NCBI RefSeq assembly: GCF_001522545.3
Contig: NC_031770.1
Span: forward strand, 87,769,594 to 87,833,593
Reading direction: 5' to 3'
DNA from: Parus major
Taxonomy: Eukaryota > Chordata > Aves > Passeriformes > Paridae
DNA length: 64,000 nucleotides
Part shown: positions 25,389 through 38,029 of the stretch, in pieces
Position numbering within the stretch: position 1 is the stretch's first letter
How the letters are laid out: every line of letters starts with the position of its first letter
The notes under the pieces: model-generated
What the model saw: the letters and a program-made list of their open reading frames with translations, nothing else
Database searches by the model: none
Told to the model about the DNA's origin: nothing
Made by a program: the position numbers and the translations under genes

Positions 25389-26649
25389 AAAAGTTCTTGT
25401 TTTGCAGACTAATTAGACTACTTCTTTAAAATATTGAAAAATCTAATTATTTTTTTAGTTGTGTTTAAAACGTATTGCATCATTCATATTAATACATTAC
25501 TATTGTCTGAGTACAAGAAACAAAATGTTAGTTGAAATATGTTTGTTGTAGTATTTAAGTTGTGACAGCTTCTAACAAGTGCAGGTTGCAACATCTGTTT
25601 CTTGGAGAAGAAGAAGTAATGTTAAGGAAGTATCTCAGATATGTAATTTAAATTCATAATCTCAGATAATGTCAAGTAGTATAAATTATAAATGTAAAAT
25701 AAATGTATAAATGAAAAATAATTTTTTCAAATATTTTTTCAAATCATGAACATTCTTAAAATACTGAGTAATAAATTATAAACTACTTCATAATTTAATG
25801 AGTTTCACTTTTTTGCTTTACTCAGAAGAGAAAAAAATAAGGAATTTCTTATAAAGCAGAAATTACTTATTTTGAATAGTTCCATTTTAAAATTCCTTTG
25901 AATAAATTTTAAGAAAGTATTAGAATTAAAACAAAACCTAAATTTCCCAAAGTGGTGTAAAATGTGGTTAATAAGGAAAGAGAAAAAGGCTTCATAGATA
26001 ATTTGCTTTTTATAAACATTTTCATGTTACCCTTCATTATGGCATATTGACAGGTTTTGTTTCTATTTTCATGGGGGGAGATCCTACTTCCAGTTTAACA
26101 TTTTTGCTCCAAATGTCATGACACCCCTATTAGAAAAGAAAGCAAACATTTAAAATAGTTTTCTTGGTCATGAAAATCATGCTCTTTAAGGAGTACAGTA
26201 CAGGTAATAAGGTTTTTATAGGATATGAGCTGCTTGAAAAAGACATGGTGCATTTTTAAAGCTTAAGGTATCATAGTTGTATCTCTCTGCTTCCTCATTT
26301 GCTGCAAATAAATTTTTCTTCCTAAAAGTTCAATTAATCAAGTTGCTTGATATCCTCACAGTCTGCTTGCCTTATGTTAAAGTGTCTTCATCTCAATAAT
26401 TACGTTGTTTCCCTGAAGTAAGAAGTATTTATTTAAACAAAATATTTGATGCTTCTGAATTTGGGAGAGGTTAATATGGTAAATATGAAAAAATGTTAAG
26501 GAATCTGGCTGACCCTACAGTTGATACAGCAGTGATTGCTGTAATTAATTTTTTTCCCAACTATTTTCTGTTTCACAACATATCTCCACAAAATCTATAC
26601 CATCTGGCTGAAAAGTTCCCCATTTAGCTCTGGTGGAAAGGTGCTAGTT
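25389..26649 (+). other. KHDRBS2: Intron, very AT-rich, no recognisable element
   Basis: Strongly A/T-biased sequence with many TAAA, AATA and TTAA words, most densely at 25670-25960. No gene or repeat family recognised. Confidence 0.5.
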
Positions 26650-27000
26650 TGTCTTTAAAATAACAGTTAATTTGTCACTCATTACTGCAGAATAATCACC
26701 CCTGATCAATAGACAGCCTCAATTTCAGTGTCAGTAGGGGCTTATTAGGTGTTCAGTGTCCCTGTGTTAAAAAAAAAAAAACCAACAAAAACAAGGCATA
26801 AGATTTTGATTTCTGCACTTGGCATTAAAGGAGCATGTTTGCTCAGGGATTCTTAGGACAATTAAGTGCAGTGAATTTTGTTGTTCCAATTAGTTCTACA
26901 TTTATTTGGTTCAGAAGTTAATTCAAATTAGGACCACATCAATTCTGAGTAAATGTGTCCAAACAAGAACTAAATGCAATTCAACTACTCAACTTTATAA
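26650..27000. promoter_or_regulatory. Possible conserved non-coding element
   Basis: Complex, non-repetitive sequence rich in homeodomain-like ATTA/TAAT cores (aggacaattaagtgcagtga, ttgttccaattagttctac, aagttaattcaaattagg). The texture resembles vertebrate conserved intronic enhancers. This is pattern judgement only, with no alignment available. Confidence 0.2.
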
Positions 27001-27119
27001 TTTGTTTTAAATACATTTTTAATACCACTGTAAACAAAGCCTCAGTCTTTTAACTAGCACCTTCTTCCATGGTGCATCTAGCAGTTGTTTATGCTAGATT
27101 TTATTTTCTCTTTTAAATT

Positions 27120-27420
27120 CAGAGAAGATGTGATGCAACACATGATCCTGAGCTGTGAGGTGTCCCCAGAATAGATGTCTCAGGTGGATTTTTGAGTAGC
27201 ACTGTGTGCAGTGGTGGCTGATGGCAGTGCCTGACTGCACTGGATACAGCACCTTTATGGGTGCTGGGCTCAGCCTTCCACCTGCAGCCTGCTGGCAGTT
27301 TGCTCTGCAGCTGCTGTGTCTGTGCCACTTCCCTGTGCCATTTATGTCTCTCCATGATTGCCTAGCGTGGGTTTGTACCACTTCTCACAGGTAATCTGAT
27401 GCACCCAAAGCTTCTTGGTG
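27120..27420. other. GC-richer segment, unclassified
   Basis: This roughly 300-bp stretch is clearly richer in G and C than its surroundings. It carries overlapping short ORFs on both strands (for example 27206-27394, which ends at cacaggtaa, a donor-like site). It resembles neither CR1 nor the LTR group seen elsewhere. It could be an old unrecognised repeat or a non-coding exon. Confidence 0.25.
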
Positions 27421-28549
27421 TTCCTGTGGAAATCCAGACCAAAGTAAAGCTCTTCTCCTGGCATAAGTGATTTGGAGAACACAGAATCTCTAGTGTGAGA
27501 CTAAGTATTGGCATGGGGCAGTCCGTCTCAAAACATTATATTTTTTCTTAAGACTTGTCCTGGGTGTAGTCCATGACAAGGAACTTAATTTTCCATCCCA
27601 TGGCTTCTAAGTTTCTTTACTAGTATCCTGAGAGTGACTATATGCAGCATATACAGGAAGACAAAATATGCTCCTACACAGTTTTCCCAAATCATCTAAA
27701 TATTTCTAGCAGGTTGATTCTGATATTTATAATAAGTTAAATATGCATCATTCAGACATTGTGAAATATAGCTTCATTTCCCCCCCCAAAATACATAAAT
27801 TAGCATTCATTTAACCCATAGAATTCTTGGTCTTTGCCTCTCTTTGTGTTTTGTGCTGAATTGCATATTTTTCATTTCACATAATCCTTGGTTTTAATAA
27901 GATAGTGTACTTCATTACCAAGTATTTGTAAAATGGGGTGTGCAAAACTCCTTAGGTTTGGTGATGCACTCCAAATTGCTTTTTCAGTCTGCTGCTACCA
28001 GTAACATGGTGGTTGGCTTAGCTGGGTAGAAAGGGGAAGATCATATTTTGTTCTTCTACCATCAAAACACTTTAATTGCATTTGTTTGGAGAGTTATCTT
28101 TTCTTATAGTTTTCAAAAAGTACTTTAGGCTTAGAAATTCATGCCCTCTCTTTTAGCATTATAACAGTAATTGATAGTCTTGTCTCAGCCTTACAGAGAA
28201 AGAGATTTAAATGATTAATATTTATGTGTAATACCTGAAACTCTGAATAACTTTGCTTATATGAAGTTCTGTTTTAATGCAAATATGTCTTGGGTTTTTA
28301 AGAGTCTTACAACATTAATCTAATCAAGATGAAACTTTAGGACAGAAGAGATGATAAATATTTTGCTCTTGCATTTGAGCTGCAACCAAAGCAGATGTGG
28401 GAAGTTTCAGCAGTGCCAGTGCCTGCTGGTACAGTCTAGCCACATCCTTAGCATTGCATCTCCTATCTCTGTAACAAGATGACTTCATTAAAAATGCATC
28501 TTGGAAACCACACCTGGCCTAATTAATTCCCAAGGACTGTTGGAGAGGG
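27421..28549 (+). other. KHDRBS2: Intron, no recognisable element
   Basis: AT-rich sequence with no exon, RNA gene or repeat recognised. Confidence 0.5.
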
Positions 28550-28900
28550 TTCATTGACTGGCCCAAGGCCTTGCCTGAAGAGTTGTAACGATGCCAGCAT
28601 TACCAATGTCCAGCTGTAGCGCTGGGTTTGCCTCCTGACACTGTGTTTGTGCACATATGCAGCCTGTGCAACCCCCTCTGCTCAGTGGTTTAATAATTTC
28701 CAAAGTCCAAGCAGAAGCAAGACCTGCTTGACCATGGAACTGAGAGCAATTCCTCTGCCCACTGTGCCAGACTGGAGAAATGGAAATGGGTTCTTCAAAT
28801 CTGCAGACACGTAATCCAAATGACAGCATGGTCATTGCATTGCAATTATTTTGAATTAAATGAGCTGTAATGCATAAACATGAATATTTGAAACCTGGAG
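28550..28900. other. GC-richer segment leading into an ATTA-rich block
   Basis: The first roughly 270 bp are GC-richer and carry a 94-codon minus-strand ORF with no recognisable domain. The following 60 bp (cattgcattgcaattatttt and onward) have POU- and homeodomain-like cores. It may be a regulatory element; there is no stronger evidence. Confidence 0.2.
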
Positions 28901-30589
28901 AACAGTCCTCTGGTGCATATGTATAATATATATTATAGTCAGCTTAAAGTTGTTCATTCTCTGGTTTTTGGTTCATACACTCTTTCTTTGGGACACTGCT
29001 CCACAGTATAATACATCTCACAAAGCCCTGGCAATTTACAACTCCCTTGTATATATCTATATGAGCTAATTTTGATTGTGCCAAAATAGAATAAATGGAT
29101 TTAGACAGAAATCAATTGTTTGGCAAGACTAGAGAAAAGTCTTTATTTCTGAAGTTTGTCCTAAATAGTATTCTATCTTATTATTTAAATAGGTAATGGG
29201 CTTTTTTCTTTTTTAATGGGATAATGGGATTGAAAAAGACCATGTCCACTGAAAGGAAACTGATCTGATTAGATGTGTACAGTCACTTTAAACAAGAAAG
29301 GATTCATAGTAATTAGCTAAACATGTTAGAATTGCTTGTGATACAGGCTGACACAAAGACCTAAGAGAGAAAACACTTAAAAGGGAAAACATGCCCAGTA
29401 TCTTTTTAATGAATAAATTTTTTTCTGTATTTTCCAGTAGTACAGAGAAGTCTCAGTTATAAGGAACCATTTTATATAGAATGGGAAGATGTTTATAGTT
29501 CCTGACAAATTACTGTTTCTGCTTAGAGCTTGATTTGTTTTCAGAGATGCTGTACTAAATTTTGCTTGGAGACATTGGCACATTGATTACTTCTAGATTT
29601 CAGGTCAATGGGGACTATGCTCTGCTTATAAAAAAATGAGAGGTTATAATAAAGAATCGTTGCTGGAGTTCATTTAAGATATAAGGACTTATTTATATAC
29701 ATATGGGTCTACTGACAATGGTATTTAAAAAATCTCTTTTAGTATGAAACAAAAAATATTGATTAGCTGTAAAAGTTGTCATTTAGCAGTTTACAAGAAC
29801 ACTCTGAAACCATTTATATGAAAATTAGGAGAAACTGAGTACACTGAATGTTTCATTAATTTTATGTAATGACATACATTATTTGCCAAAGTATGAAGTA
29901 GACTCAGATTGTGCAAATTAACAGTAATTGTGATAGTAAAATAATATTTTGCTGTGTTTTCTGAAGACTTTCCATAAATCCTGTGCTGTAAACATCTCTG
30001 ACTCACTTTCTTTTTGACTCATTTCTTATCTTCTCCATGTCTTCCAATTTTATATAAACAAATTTGTTTGCTTTAATGTTAATAATAGATAGTTCTTCAT
30101 CACTTTATAACCACCTCTCAAAAATAATTATTCAGGAGTTTGCCAACTATCTCATGCCTGTGGCCTATAAGTGCCTCAAAACTGTCAAGGTTGAATAAAT
30201 ATTTTAAAAACATATATTTACAGATAAACCTTAATTTTTACATCTAATAAGAAACACAGTTTCAATTTTGTAGTCTGTCATGGTAAATTCTGTCATATTG
30301 TAAATAATTTTGATGCTTTTAAGTAACAGAGTATAAAAGGAACTTTAATTAATGTTACTACTTGAAAAGGCTATTTCACAATTATATGACTTTCAATTTA
30401 GCTACTGAATGAGAATCTACACTGAAAAGCTATAAAGTGGTAGCTTTTAAAATCAAGGTTGCAAGAAATGAATAATAACCTTTGTTAGATTAATTCTTAT
30501 AAAGTATACATCAGATCATTAATCACTGTGTTTTTAGTAAATCAATAAGAAAAACCAAAGAGAACCCCATTCTTCACTCTCCTTGTTTT
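28901..30589 (+). other. KHDRBS2: Intron, no recognisable element
   Basis: AT-rich, no gene or nameable repeat. Confidence 0.5.
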
Positions 30590-30700
30590 TTTCCAACTGA
30601 AACAGACCAAGCGTGAGTTGTACGAGAACAAAGCGTTGAGCAATAATTCTGTGATATCCTTATTAATTACATTGCATCCATCTCTTAGTCCAAAAATATG
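30590..30700. promoter_or_regulatory. Candidate conserved regulatory element with clustered CpGs
   Basis: Three CpGs occur within about 30 bp of a very CpG-poor region (agcgtgagttgtacgagaac, aaagcgttgag). Next to them are a SOX/TCF-like AACAAAG, a homeodomain core TAATTA and a POU/C/EBP-like ATTGCATC. The clustering suggests constraint, but function is inferred. Confidence 0.3.
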
Positions 30701-31794
30701 AAAATTCCTGGACAAATAGAGGAGTAGGATTAGGCCTTCAGCCTGTTTTTTTAAGTTGCAGTCTGAAGAAACTCAAGGAATTAATTTATTTGTCATATTC
30801 AGTCTGGATGAAATAAAAAAACGCACATTGACATCTCTTCCTGAATAGCAGAATAAAACACACCACCATAGATGGATTGTAGTTAATTTTTCAGGGATGA
30901 TCATTTATTTAAATGAAGAATATAATTTATTTAATTGCCATCAATGTTATAAATTGCTGCCCATGCATCTGAACCAAATCTCTAGATAATACTTCAGAGC
31001 ACTGTAAAAACAGCAACTTTAGAGCTTAATATTTGGATCAAAGTGTACTTCAAAAATATATTTTTAATAATTTTCAGTCAATTATGTTTGAATTAAAATA
31101 AAAGAATTCTGTATGTGTGCCTAAAGTTTGAATATTATAAATACTATATCTCAAAATAAAATTTATCATAAAAATATATTTTTCAGTATAATACAGTATG
31201 AATAAAATTCTGGTGCGTTTTGGTTTTTCTAATACTTTTTACATAGTAACATTTTGGTGACAGTCCACCGGATGAACATAGCATGTGATGTATAAAAATA
31301 TGGGAATACTTGCTTCACTCTCTCTTATTATTTCAAACTTGCAAAATACTGAAAATGATATTTTAATCCATTTCCTGCATGATTGATGCTGTGGTTTAAC
31401 TCTTCCAGCAGTGACCAATACTGGCAACTGTGGCTAAAAATAATACCAAACTAGAATAGAGTCAGAGTATGCAGAGATACATCTCCAGAATATTACCCCA
31501 ACTTGAAACAAGGCTGTCCTGAGCTCAGGGTAGTTTCTTCTGGTGAATCTTCTGGTCAATCCTTCTTAAAACTCAAATTAGGAGGATTCCTGTGCAGAAA
31601 ACTTTCTTGTGCTGCTTCTGAGACTTCTGCTTGCAAGTTTCCCTCTGAGCTGTTATTTTTCCTGATATAATTTCCAAGGACTTAGAATCAGCACAATATT
31701 TTGTTTATAAAGGTGGAATGTGTCTTAATGTATTTTACATTTATTTACATGGAATTTCTGTAATATCACCATGTGTCATAAGATGTAGTTTTTT
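30701..31794 (+). other. KHDRBS2: Intron, no recognisable element
   Basis: AT-rich, no gene or nameable repeat. Confidence 0.5.
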
Positions 31795-32070
31795 ATAGCC
31801 AGTCCAGCCTTCAGAACCTTGACTTAGCTTAGCATCATCAGTAAAGTCTGTTTTCTCACTGTTCATTGCTTTCTCTGTCTTCAGTCTCCTACTGGATCTG
31901 TGAAAGACTCAGCTAATTACTTCCTTCCAGTGTGAATACTGATGATTTACTACAAGTTTTCACCAATGTTTAAACACATTTCCTGTTTCCATAAGAGGTC
32001 CTTCCTTCTAACACCATGTCAACCTGATCTTTTGGAAATCAGGTATCTGGTTATCAGTTTACTTTTATGT
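31795..32070 (-). mobile_element. Old, diverged CR1/L3-like LINE relic, reverse orientation
   Basis: Antisense CR1-type word order survives: tagcatcatcagtaaagtct, then cactgttcattgctttctct, then gtgaatactgatgatttact, then ccttctaacaccatgtcaac, then ctgatcttttggaaatcagg. The region corresponds to part of the reverse-transcriptase ORF. It is far more degraded than the other CR1 copies here, so it is an older insertion. It may continue with lower similarity toward 32300. Confidence 0.5.
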
Positions 32071-33046
32071 CCAGGTTGGTTTGTTCTTTAGAGGACACTC
32101 ATACATGCCTGAGAAATTATTTCCTTTTAAAATAGCCATCTCTCAGCTCTTTACCTATTGAATGTATTTATTTTATTGTTCACTAAATACATTGTTTATT
32201 CTGATTTGTAGTAAATTAATTGGAAATTCTTGGAAAATTTTTATTGCACTGCCTTCCTCCCAACCACCTGTCACAGTTTCCTCCATTAGGAGCCCAGATG
32301 GAGGAAAAGTATTTCATTTTTGTGTTCTGGCCTCATCTTTCTTGAACCCTCCTTTTATAACCTGAACATCTGTTAGCTCTACCAGCTCTCTGTCTGGCTT
32401 CCAAATCTCTGAATATTTTCTATTTTTTTAATACTTCAAGTTGTTCCTCAAAGTTTTCTTAGTTGCTTTATGTATAGGGTGATAGGTTATGGCCTTTTTT
32501 GTTTTCTTTATTTGAATACCATGTGGGATTTTACAAATATCTTTTTCTTGAATTTAATAATTGAGTTAAATATTATTCCATACCCTGCATATGTTATTTC
32601 TTTGATTTTTAGGCATACCCAGACCTGTATCCCTTGGCTGTTTCTTTTTTTCATGTAAGGGCTCCAAATTTCTCTTGCTGGTGTGTCTCCGGGGTCCACA
32701 GGAGGCACATTCTCCTCAGAGCCACCAGTACAGGTCTCTGTCCATGTCATGGTTATAAATTTTCTGTGATATTTCTGAGAGAACAGTGAAGCTCTAGGCT
32801 CACCAGGCTTGATTGCTGTGACATTGGAATTCATCAACTGAAAGCCCCCTTAGTACTGGGACATGCATGTTTATTAGCAAGCATGGAGTTCATTTCTTTT
32901 GTATTTGCTAAAGATTAATGAGACAGCTGCTTTCATTATTCCATGTGGGTGAGGTACAGGTCTAAGAATAACTAAACATGTAATGCCCATACTCTGCATC
33001 TACAAGCATTTGACAAACCTTAGTCTGGAAATTACGCTTTTTTACA
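32071..33046 (+). other. KHDRBS2: Intron, no clear element
   Basis: AT-rich at first, with a GC-richer patch at about 32680-32840 that I cannot classify. It may include further decayed LINE sequence. Confidence 0.4.
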
Positions 33047-33120
33047 CTGAGTATATTACACATTATTATATTATTATACGTATATTATTATACACTGAGT
33101 ATATTACGCAATATACTCAG
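33047..33120. repeat. Direct and inverted repeats of ctgagtatatt
   Basis: The 11-mer ctgagtatatt occurs at 33047-33057 and 33095-33105, and its reverse complement aatatactcag at 33110-33120. The last two form a perfect 11-bp stem with the 4-nt loop acgc. The TTA/ATT-rich spacer at 33060-33090 is itself repetitive. Confidence 0.9.
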
Positions 33121-35072
33121 AAATACCCATTTCTGTTGTAATTACAAAAAAATGCAGAATGCCACATGCCATAAGAAAGGACATGTCAGGTGTGAAAGTT
33201 GTCATCTGAGGCAAATCTTTATGAATTTAAATGCTTTACATGAAATTTAATGTTATGCACTGATTTTAAAATAAATAGTCTTCTTATAAAGCAGTTTCTC
33301 ATATTAATCTAGTGATATAAGTATATATATCACTTTGTGATTTTGAGGATAGTGCTATCAATGTGAGGATGTATTTGCTTGATTGTCAGCATCATTGTAT
33401 AGAGTTAAGTGGAGATTACATGAGTGAGTAGTTATCCATGGATTTCATTGTTGCTGTAGGTTGAGGTACACTGGTTTGTTCTTATTTTGGTGTGATATTA
33501 CTTACAGGTGTATTCAGTTTTAAGGGAAATATAATTGGTTTGTAAATAAATTTGAAGTGGAAAAGCATTGCCAGTAAATTACATGTAAAATAAATCCTTA
33601 ATTTTTACCTTTAAGAATGCATTAATTTTCTTCTTCTACTTTGCTATAACTTAAATATTTGAGACATATATGGTCTCTATCAACTGAAAAATACTTCAAA
33701 GCACTTCTGCGATTTACACAGAATATAATGTTCCACATAAACTTGCACTTTTCCCCTCAATGCCTGTTGGAAGTTAATTTTCCTTATTGTTTCATTGGTT
33801 TTGTCACATATTTGCTGTTTAGTTCATTTCAGTGGCTATTGCATTTGCAGACAGATAGGGAATATAAATGCTGGGGGTTGCAAATCAAAACATTTCCTCA
33901 TTTGTAACACTTGAATGCAGTGATTTCTTGGAGGAACATGAAAGAGTACTGGAAGATGCAGGTTCCCATGAGGACCAGAAGTTGTTTTTCTGTTCATTGC
34001 AGGACCTAGACATTGAGCTCCAGACCTGGAATTTATGACTTTTGTAGATGTAAATGCATGTGAGATCCCAGAGTTCACACAGTTTCTGAATGAATGAGGC
34101 AGTAAAACCAGAGATGAACAGCAGCTCCAGGCACAGAAGGGTGTGGAAATGGGACTGATGAGCTTGAAATTCAGCACATGGACACCAGTCACACAACTTG
34201 GTCAGGTGCCACTGTGAAAGTGTGTTTCAAAGCCTGAATCATCTTCCTAGATACCAAGTCTGTTATTTGGGTTTGGCTAACTGTGTCACTTTAACCCTTC
34301 CAGGAGAGCACTCCCGGCTCCCTTGACCAGCTGGAGCTTGGGACATGACAAGGTGAATGAATCAAAAATACTCATTGCCTTCATATTGGTGGCTTTCTGT
34401 GATATGTATTTTGGAAATATGTTCATCCTTCTTGAAGGCTGTAGATGTGCTAAAGCAAGGTAATTGTGATGGAATAAATATTAAGTTAAAACCAGATGGT
34501 TATTAAATATACCTTAGGCATTTCTAAATCTTGTGTTAGAGGAGAATTCAATATTACTTCTATAATATTCTTTTAAGTGTGAATCAGATCTTAGCCTGGG
34601 GTGCAAGAATAAGAAAAAAGGTGCAAGTGAAAAAAAAAGTAGCAGATCATTTAATATTTTATCAGGTTGGGGCAGCCAAACCACAGTTCTCTTTACCCAG
34701 AAGTTTTCGTATGGCAGTGGCAAGACTGTTGGGTATTATAGCCTGCATTATTCAAAGCCACTCAGGCCCTGCAGCTCATGCTTGCCATCTCATTTGTCAC
34801 ATACTGCATGTCTTGGTCTTTCAAGGTGTTGTCCTGAAAGTACTTTCCTCTGTGTTACATTAATGAAGTTTGAAGCAGTTATGTTGCTTGCGAGGGAATG
34901 CCATCAGAAAAGTATTAAAAATTAGTCTCAGGATTTTGGATTCTTTTGATGCTCAAATGCTATAAAACTCTGTAATTTCTGTTTTTTTAAAGAGAATGAG
35001 TAGATATTCTGAATTGCAATTGTTGAGTGCTATGAGCTATCAGCTGGCAAATCATGAACATTTAAAAATTGT
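33121..35072 (+). other. KHDRBS2: Intron with a GC-richer unclassified patch
   Basis: The stretch at about 33905-34350 is GC-richer and holds overlapping minus-strand ORFs of 103 and 118 codons in different frames. Neither has recognisable protein features. It could be an old transposon relic. The rest is plain AT-rich intron. Confidence 0.4.
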
Positions 35073-35537
35073 AGAATCATGGAATCATAGAATAGTTTGG
35101 GCTGGAATGGACCTTAAAGTTCCAATTTGCCTGTCAGGCAGGGACACCTTTCACTAGATCAGGTTGCTCAGAGCCCCATCCAACCTTGCCTTGAATACTG
35201 CCAGGGATGGGGCATCCACAGCTTCTCAGGGCAACCTGTTCCAGTCCCTCACCACTCTCACAGAGAAGAATTTCTTCCTTATATTTGATCTTAGTCTACT
35301 CTGCTTCAGTTTAAAGCCATCCTGCCTTGTACTGTCCCTCTATGCCCATGTAAATACTCCCTCTCCAACTCTCTTGTAGGGTCTCTGGTGGAACTGGAAG
35401 GCTGCTCTAAGGTCTCTCCAGTGCCTTCTCTTCTCTAGGCTGAGCAACTCCAGCTCTCTCAGCTTGTCAACGCAGGAGAGGTGCTCTGGCCCCCTGATCT
35501 GCTTCTTGTCCTCCTCTGGACCCACTCCAACAACCAA
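35073..35537 (-). mobile_element. CR1 LINE 3' end, reverse orientation, well preserved
   Basis: The plus strand begins agaatcatggaatcatagaa, the reverse complement of the CR1 terminal octamer-type repeat. It continues gggctggaatggaccttaaa, then cagagccccatccaaccttg, then gggcaacctgttccagtccc followed by tcaccactctcacagagaag, and ends in the tcctcctctggacccactcc block. Only about the last 465 bp of the LINE is present, which is the usual 5' truncation. The 71- and 82-codon ORFs here belong to this element. Confidence 0.93.
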
Positions 35538-37893
35538 ATACTGATAAAGGGGGGGAAAGGTCATATTTGTTGTATATTTATTTATCACAGTGATTGATTC
35601 TTTACTCTTAGCAAATCTGTTGCATTGCTATCAAACTACAGAGGGATTACTCTCTGTATTTAAATTTGGGTTTGCAATCAGCAGGGTTAAATGAAATGTA
35701 AAATCAGGTATCAGCTGCCTTGGTTACTACTATTGCAGTTAGCCCTGTGTACTGTGGAGGAGGAGGCTCTGCAGGTCCTCTAGTCTGCATGTTAAAAATC
35801 AAGCTGGGGCAGTTCCAGTTTGGAGAATGGATGTGCTCTTTCTGAGCCCAGCTCAGCTTGTGTGTTGCCTATACAAACCAATGGAAAGCTCTGTGCCAGA
35901 TAATAGAGTTAATGCTGCCTATTTTCTTTCCATAAACTCATCACTGTGGGGAAAAAAAAAAAACAAACCAACAGCTAAGAAAAAGAGTTTATTCAGTTAG
36001 TATGCAGTCTGCTCTTGAAATAGATTGCTACATGAGGTGGCTTTTGAGAATCGGCTCATGAACAGTGGCAATTGGCTTAATGGTATTTATCTTGCGTTGT
36101 CCCAGTTTGTATTCTGTCTTGTCACATCTGACTGAATGGACAAATAGAACACAATAGCTATTCTCTTAAATTTGTATCATTTTCACCTGAATTATAGTTT
36201 AAATCAGACAGATGTCTTACCTGAGCTCTTTGGGAACAGAATTTAGCAGCTGTTTGAGTCCTTGAATTAGCTGAGTATCAACTGTTTCCTCCTTGTCAGT
36301 GTTATTTTGGAATGCTTTGCTCCTCTTCAAATATTTCTTTGCATTACCATCTCAGATCAGCGAAGACCTCATTAAAATATCTTGAGGGATACTTGGTTTT
36401 CTTCTGTAAATATAGTAGAAGATGATGAGATGGAAGAGAGAAAAAAATTATTTTCTTGAATTTGTCCTAGTAACAAAGAGCAAAAGAAGCATTATAGAAA
36501 ATGCAGCAGTGGGAGGTAAAAGAATCAGAGTTCGATAAAATATTTTGGAGTGCTTTCACAGGCTTGTTTAATTTCCACAGAGCTATGTGAGTTTGCATGT
36601 GTCAATCACTTTAAATTAATGCTTTGCTTTGATAATGGATGTGACTTAAGAAATAAAATTGTTTGAATAGTGCTCAGTATATGTAAATTGATACTTAAAT
36701 GCTGCTGTAAGTATAATTACTTTAATAGCAAAAGGCAAAATCAAGTTGACTCACAGAATTTTTAATTAGATTAACCTAAGCCATTTGTGATTTAATACAA
36801 TGGTGTCTACAAAATTAGATACTACATGCATGTATATCAGTCCATTGACACACTGGATCCAAATTAACTTGTTGTTATAATTTCCTTGACCGATCAGAAA
36901 TTTGTATTTTATGATGTGTTTTATTTGCGTAGTCCACTAACATACATGGGAAAGATGCATTATTTTTATGGTTGGGTATTCAACCCTAACTTATCCTGTT
37001 TCTTATTGACTCAGAGCTTATCTTGGCAAATATATCTTCTGGCAAAGAGAAATCTCTCACATAATATGGAATCATATTCAGCTCAGTAAGAGTAAGATGA
37101 TGTGCATGGAAGTCCCACTATATTTCTATTTCTTTAGATACTCCTTTTACATTACAAACTCTTCAAGTTAGAAAAAAAGTTGTTAGGTTGCTGCCAGTTA
37201 GCAAAGAGCAGATGGTGTTTATTACTGTGACTGGTAAATTGTGTATCTGTGGGAGTAATAAGCCCAATTAGCCAAATGTTGATGGTGCTTTTAAGTGTTG
37301 TAGTCTTGGTACCTATTTCCATACCTGTGAGTATGCTCAGTATAAACTTCTTTGTGCGCTTTGGAAAAATCTCAGTGGTGCACTTCTGCAGCCTGAATTG
37401 TAGGCATTTGTAAAATACCATTTTAGATAATGTCTTGCAAATGAGCCAGTCTTAGACACACAATTCCAAGAATTCCTTATTACTTACTTTGTATTTTATT
37501 TTCCTGGAAATAGTAAAAGTTGACTACTTCAAGCTTGGCTAGAATGAGTGTTAAAAGCCAGGTGGCTTCGTGTCCTAAAGAATCCTCTTGCCCTTCATTC
37601 AATAAAATACAAGCCCAGTACAAGGGAAAGTCATGTTTAGCTCAGCAAACTCTGCAGTTTTTAAACATACTGCTCTTCTTGCACAGTTTCCCAGTAAGGA
37701 TCAGGGAGCCATCAAATAACTTCTCGACCTTTTATAGGAGTGGGTTGGGATTAGTCACGACCTCTGACAGGTGACCAGTTTGCTGACAATGACGAGGGCC
37801 ATTCCTGTGGCCCTCGGCCTTCACCACTGCCCCAGCTGGGCTGGACAAATAGGGACAGAAGAGCAGTAATAATCCAGGTTGCAGAAGAAAGAC
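35538..37893 (+). other. KHDRBS2: Intron, no recognisable element
   Basis: Mostly AT-rich, with a GC-richer patch near 35730-35880 that I cannot classify. No exon or RNA gene seen. Confidence 0.5.
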
Positions 37894-38029
37894 ACATAGA
37901 ATAGTGGAACTGTTTGATTTGGAAGGGACCTTCAAGATCACCTGGTTCCAATCACCTTGGCTCTGGGCAGGGACATCTTCCACTAGACCAGGTTGCTGAG
38001 AGCCCCATCCAGCCTTGCCTTGAACATTA
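37894..38029 (-). mobile_element. CR1 LINE 3' terminal fragment, reverse orientation, about 135 bp
   Basis: Read on the plus strand: acatagaatagtggaactgt, then tttggaagggaccttcaaga followed by tcacctggttcc, then agaccaggttgctgagagcc, then ccatccagccttgccttgaa. It stops abruptly at about 38029. This is the same 3' end as the 35073 copy, but a shorter truncation. Confidence 0.9.

Noticed and set aside
27206..27394. 62-codon ORF ending at a donor-like cacaggtaa
   Set aside because: No acceptor or homology. A non-coding exon cannot be excluded, so the segment is listed only as unclassified.
33836..34196. Overlapping 118- and 103-codon minus ORFs
   Set aside because: Two frames are open over the same bases and neither has domain features. 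It is probably an old repeat or chance.
35164..35588. Overlapping ORFs of 71 and 82 codons
   Set aside because: They belong to the reverse CR1 copy.
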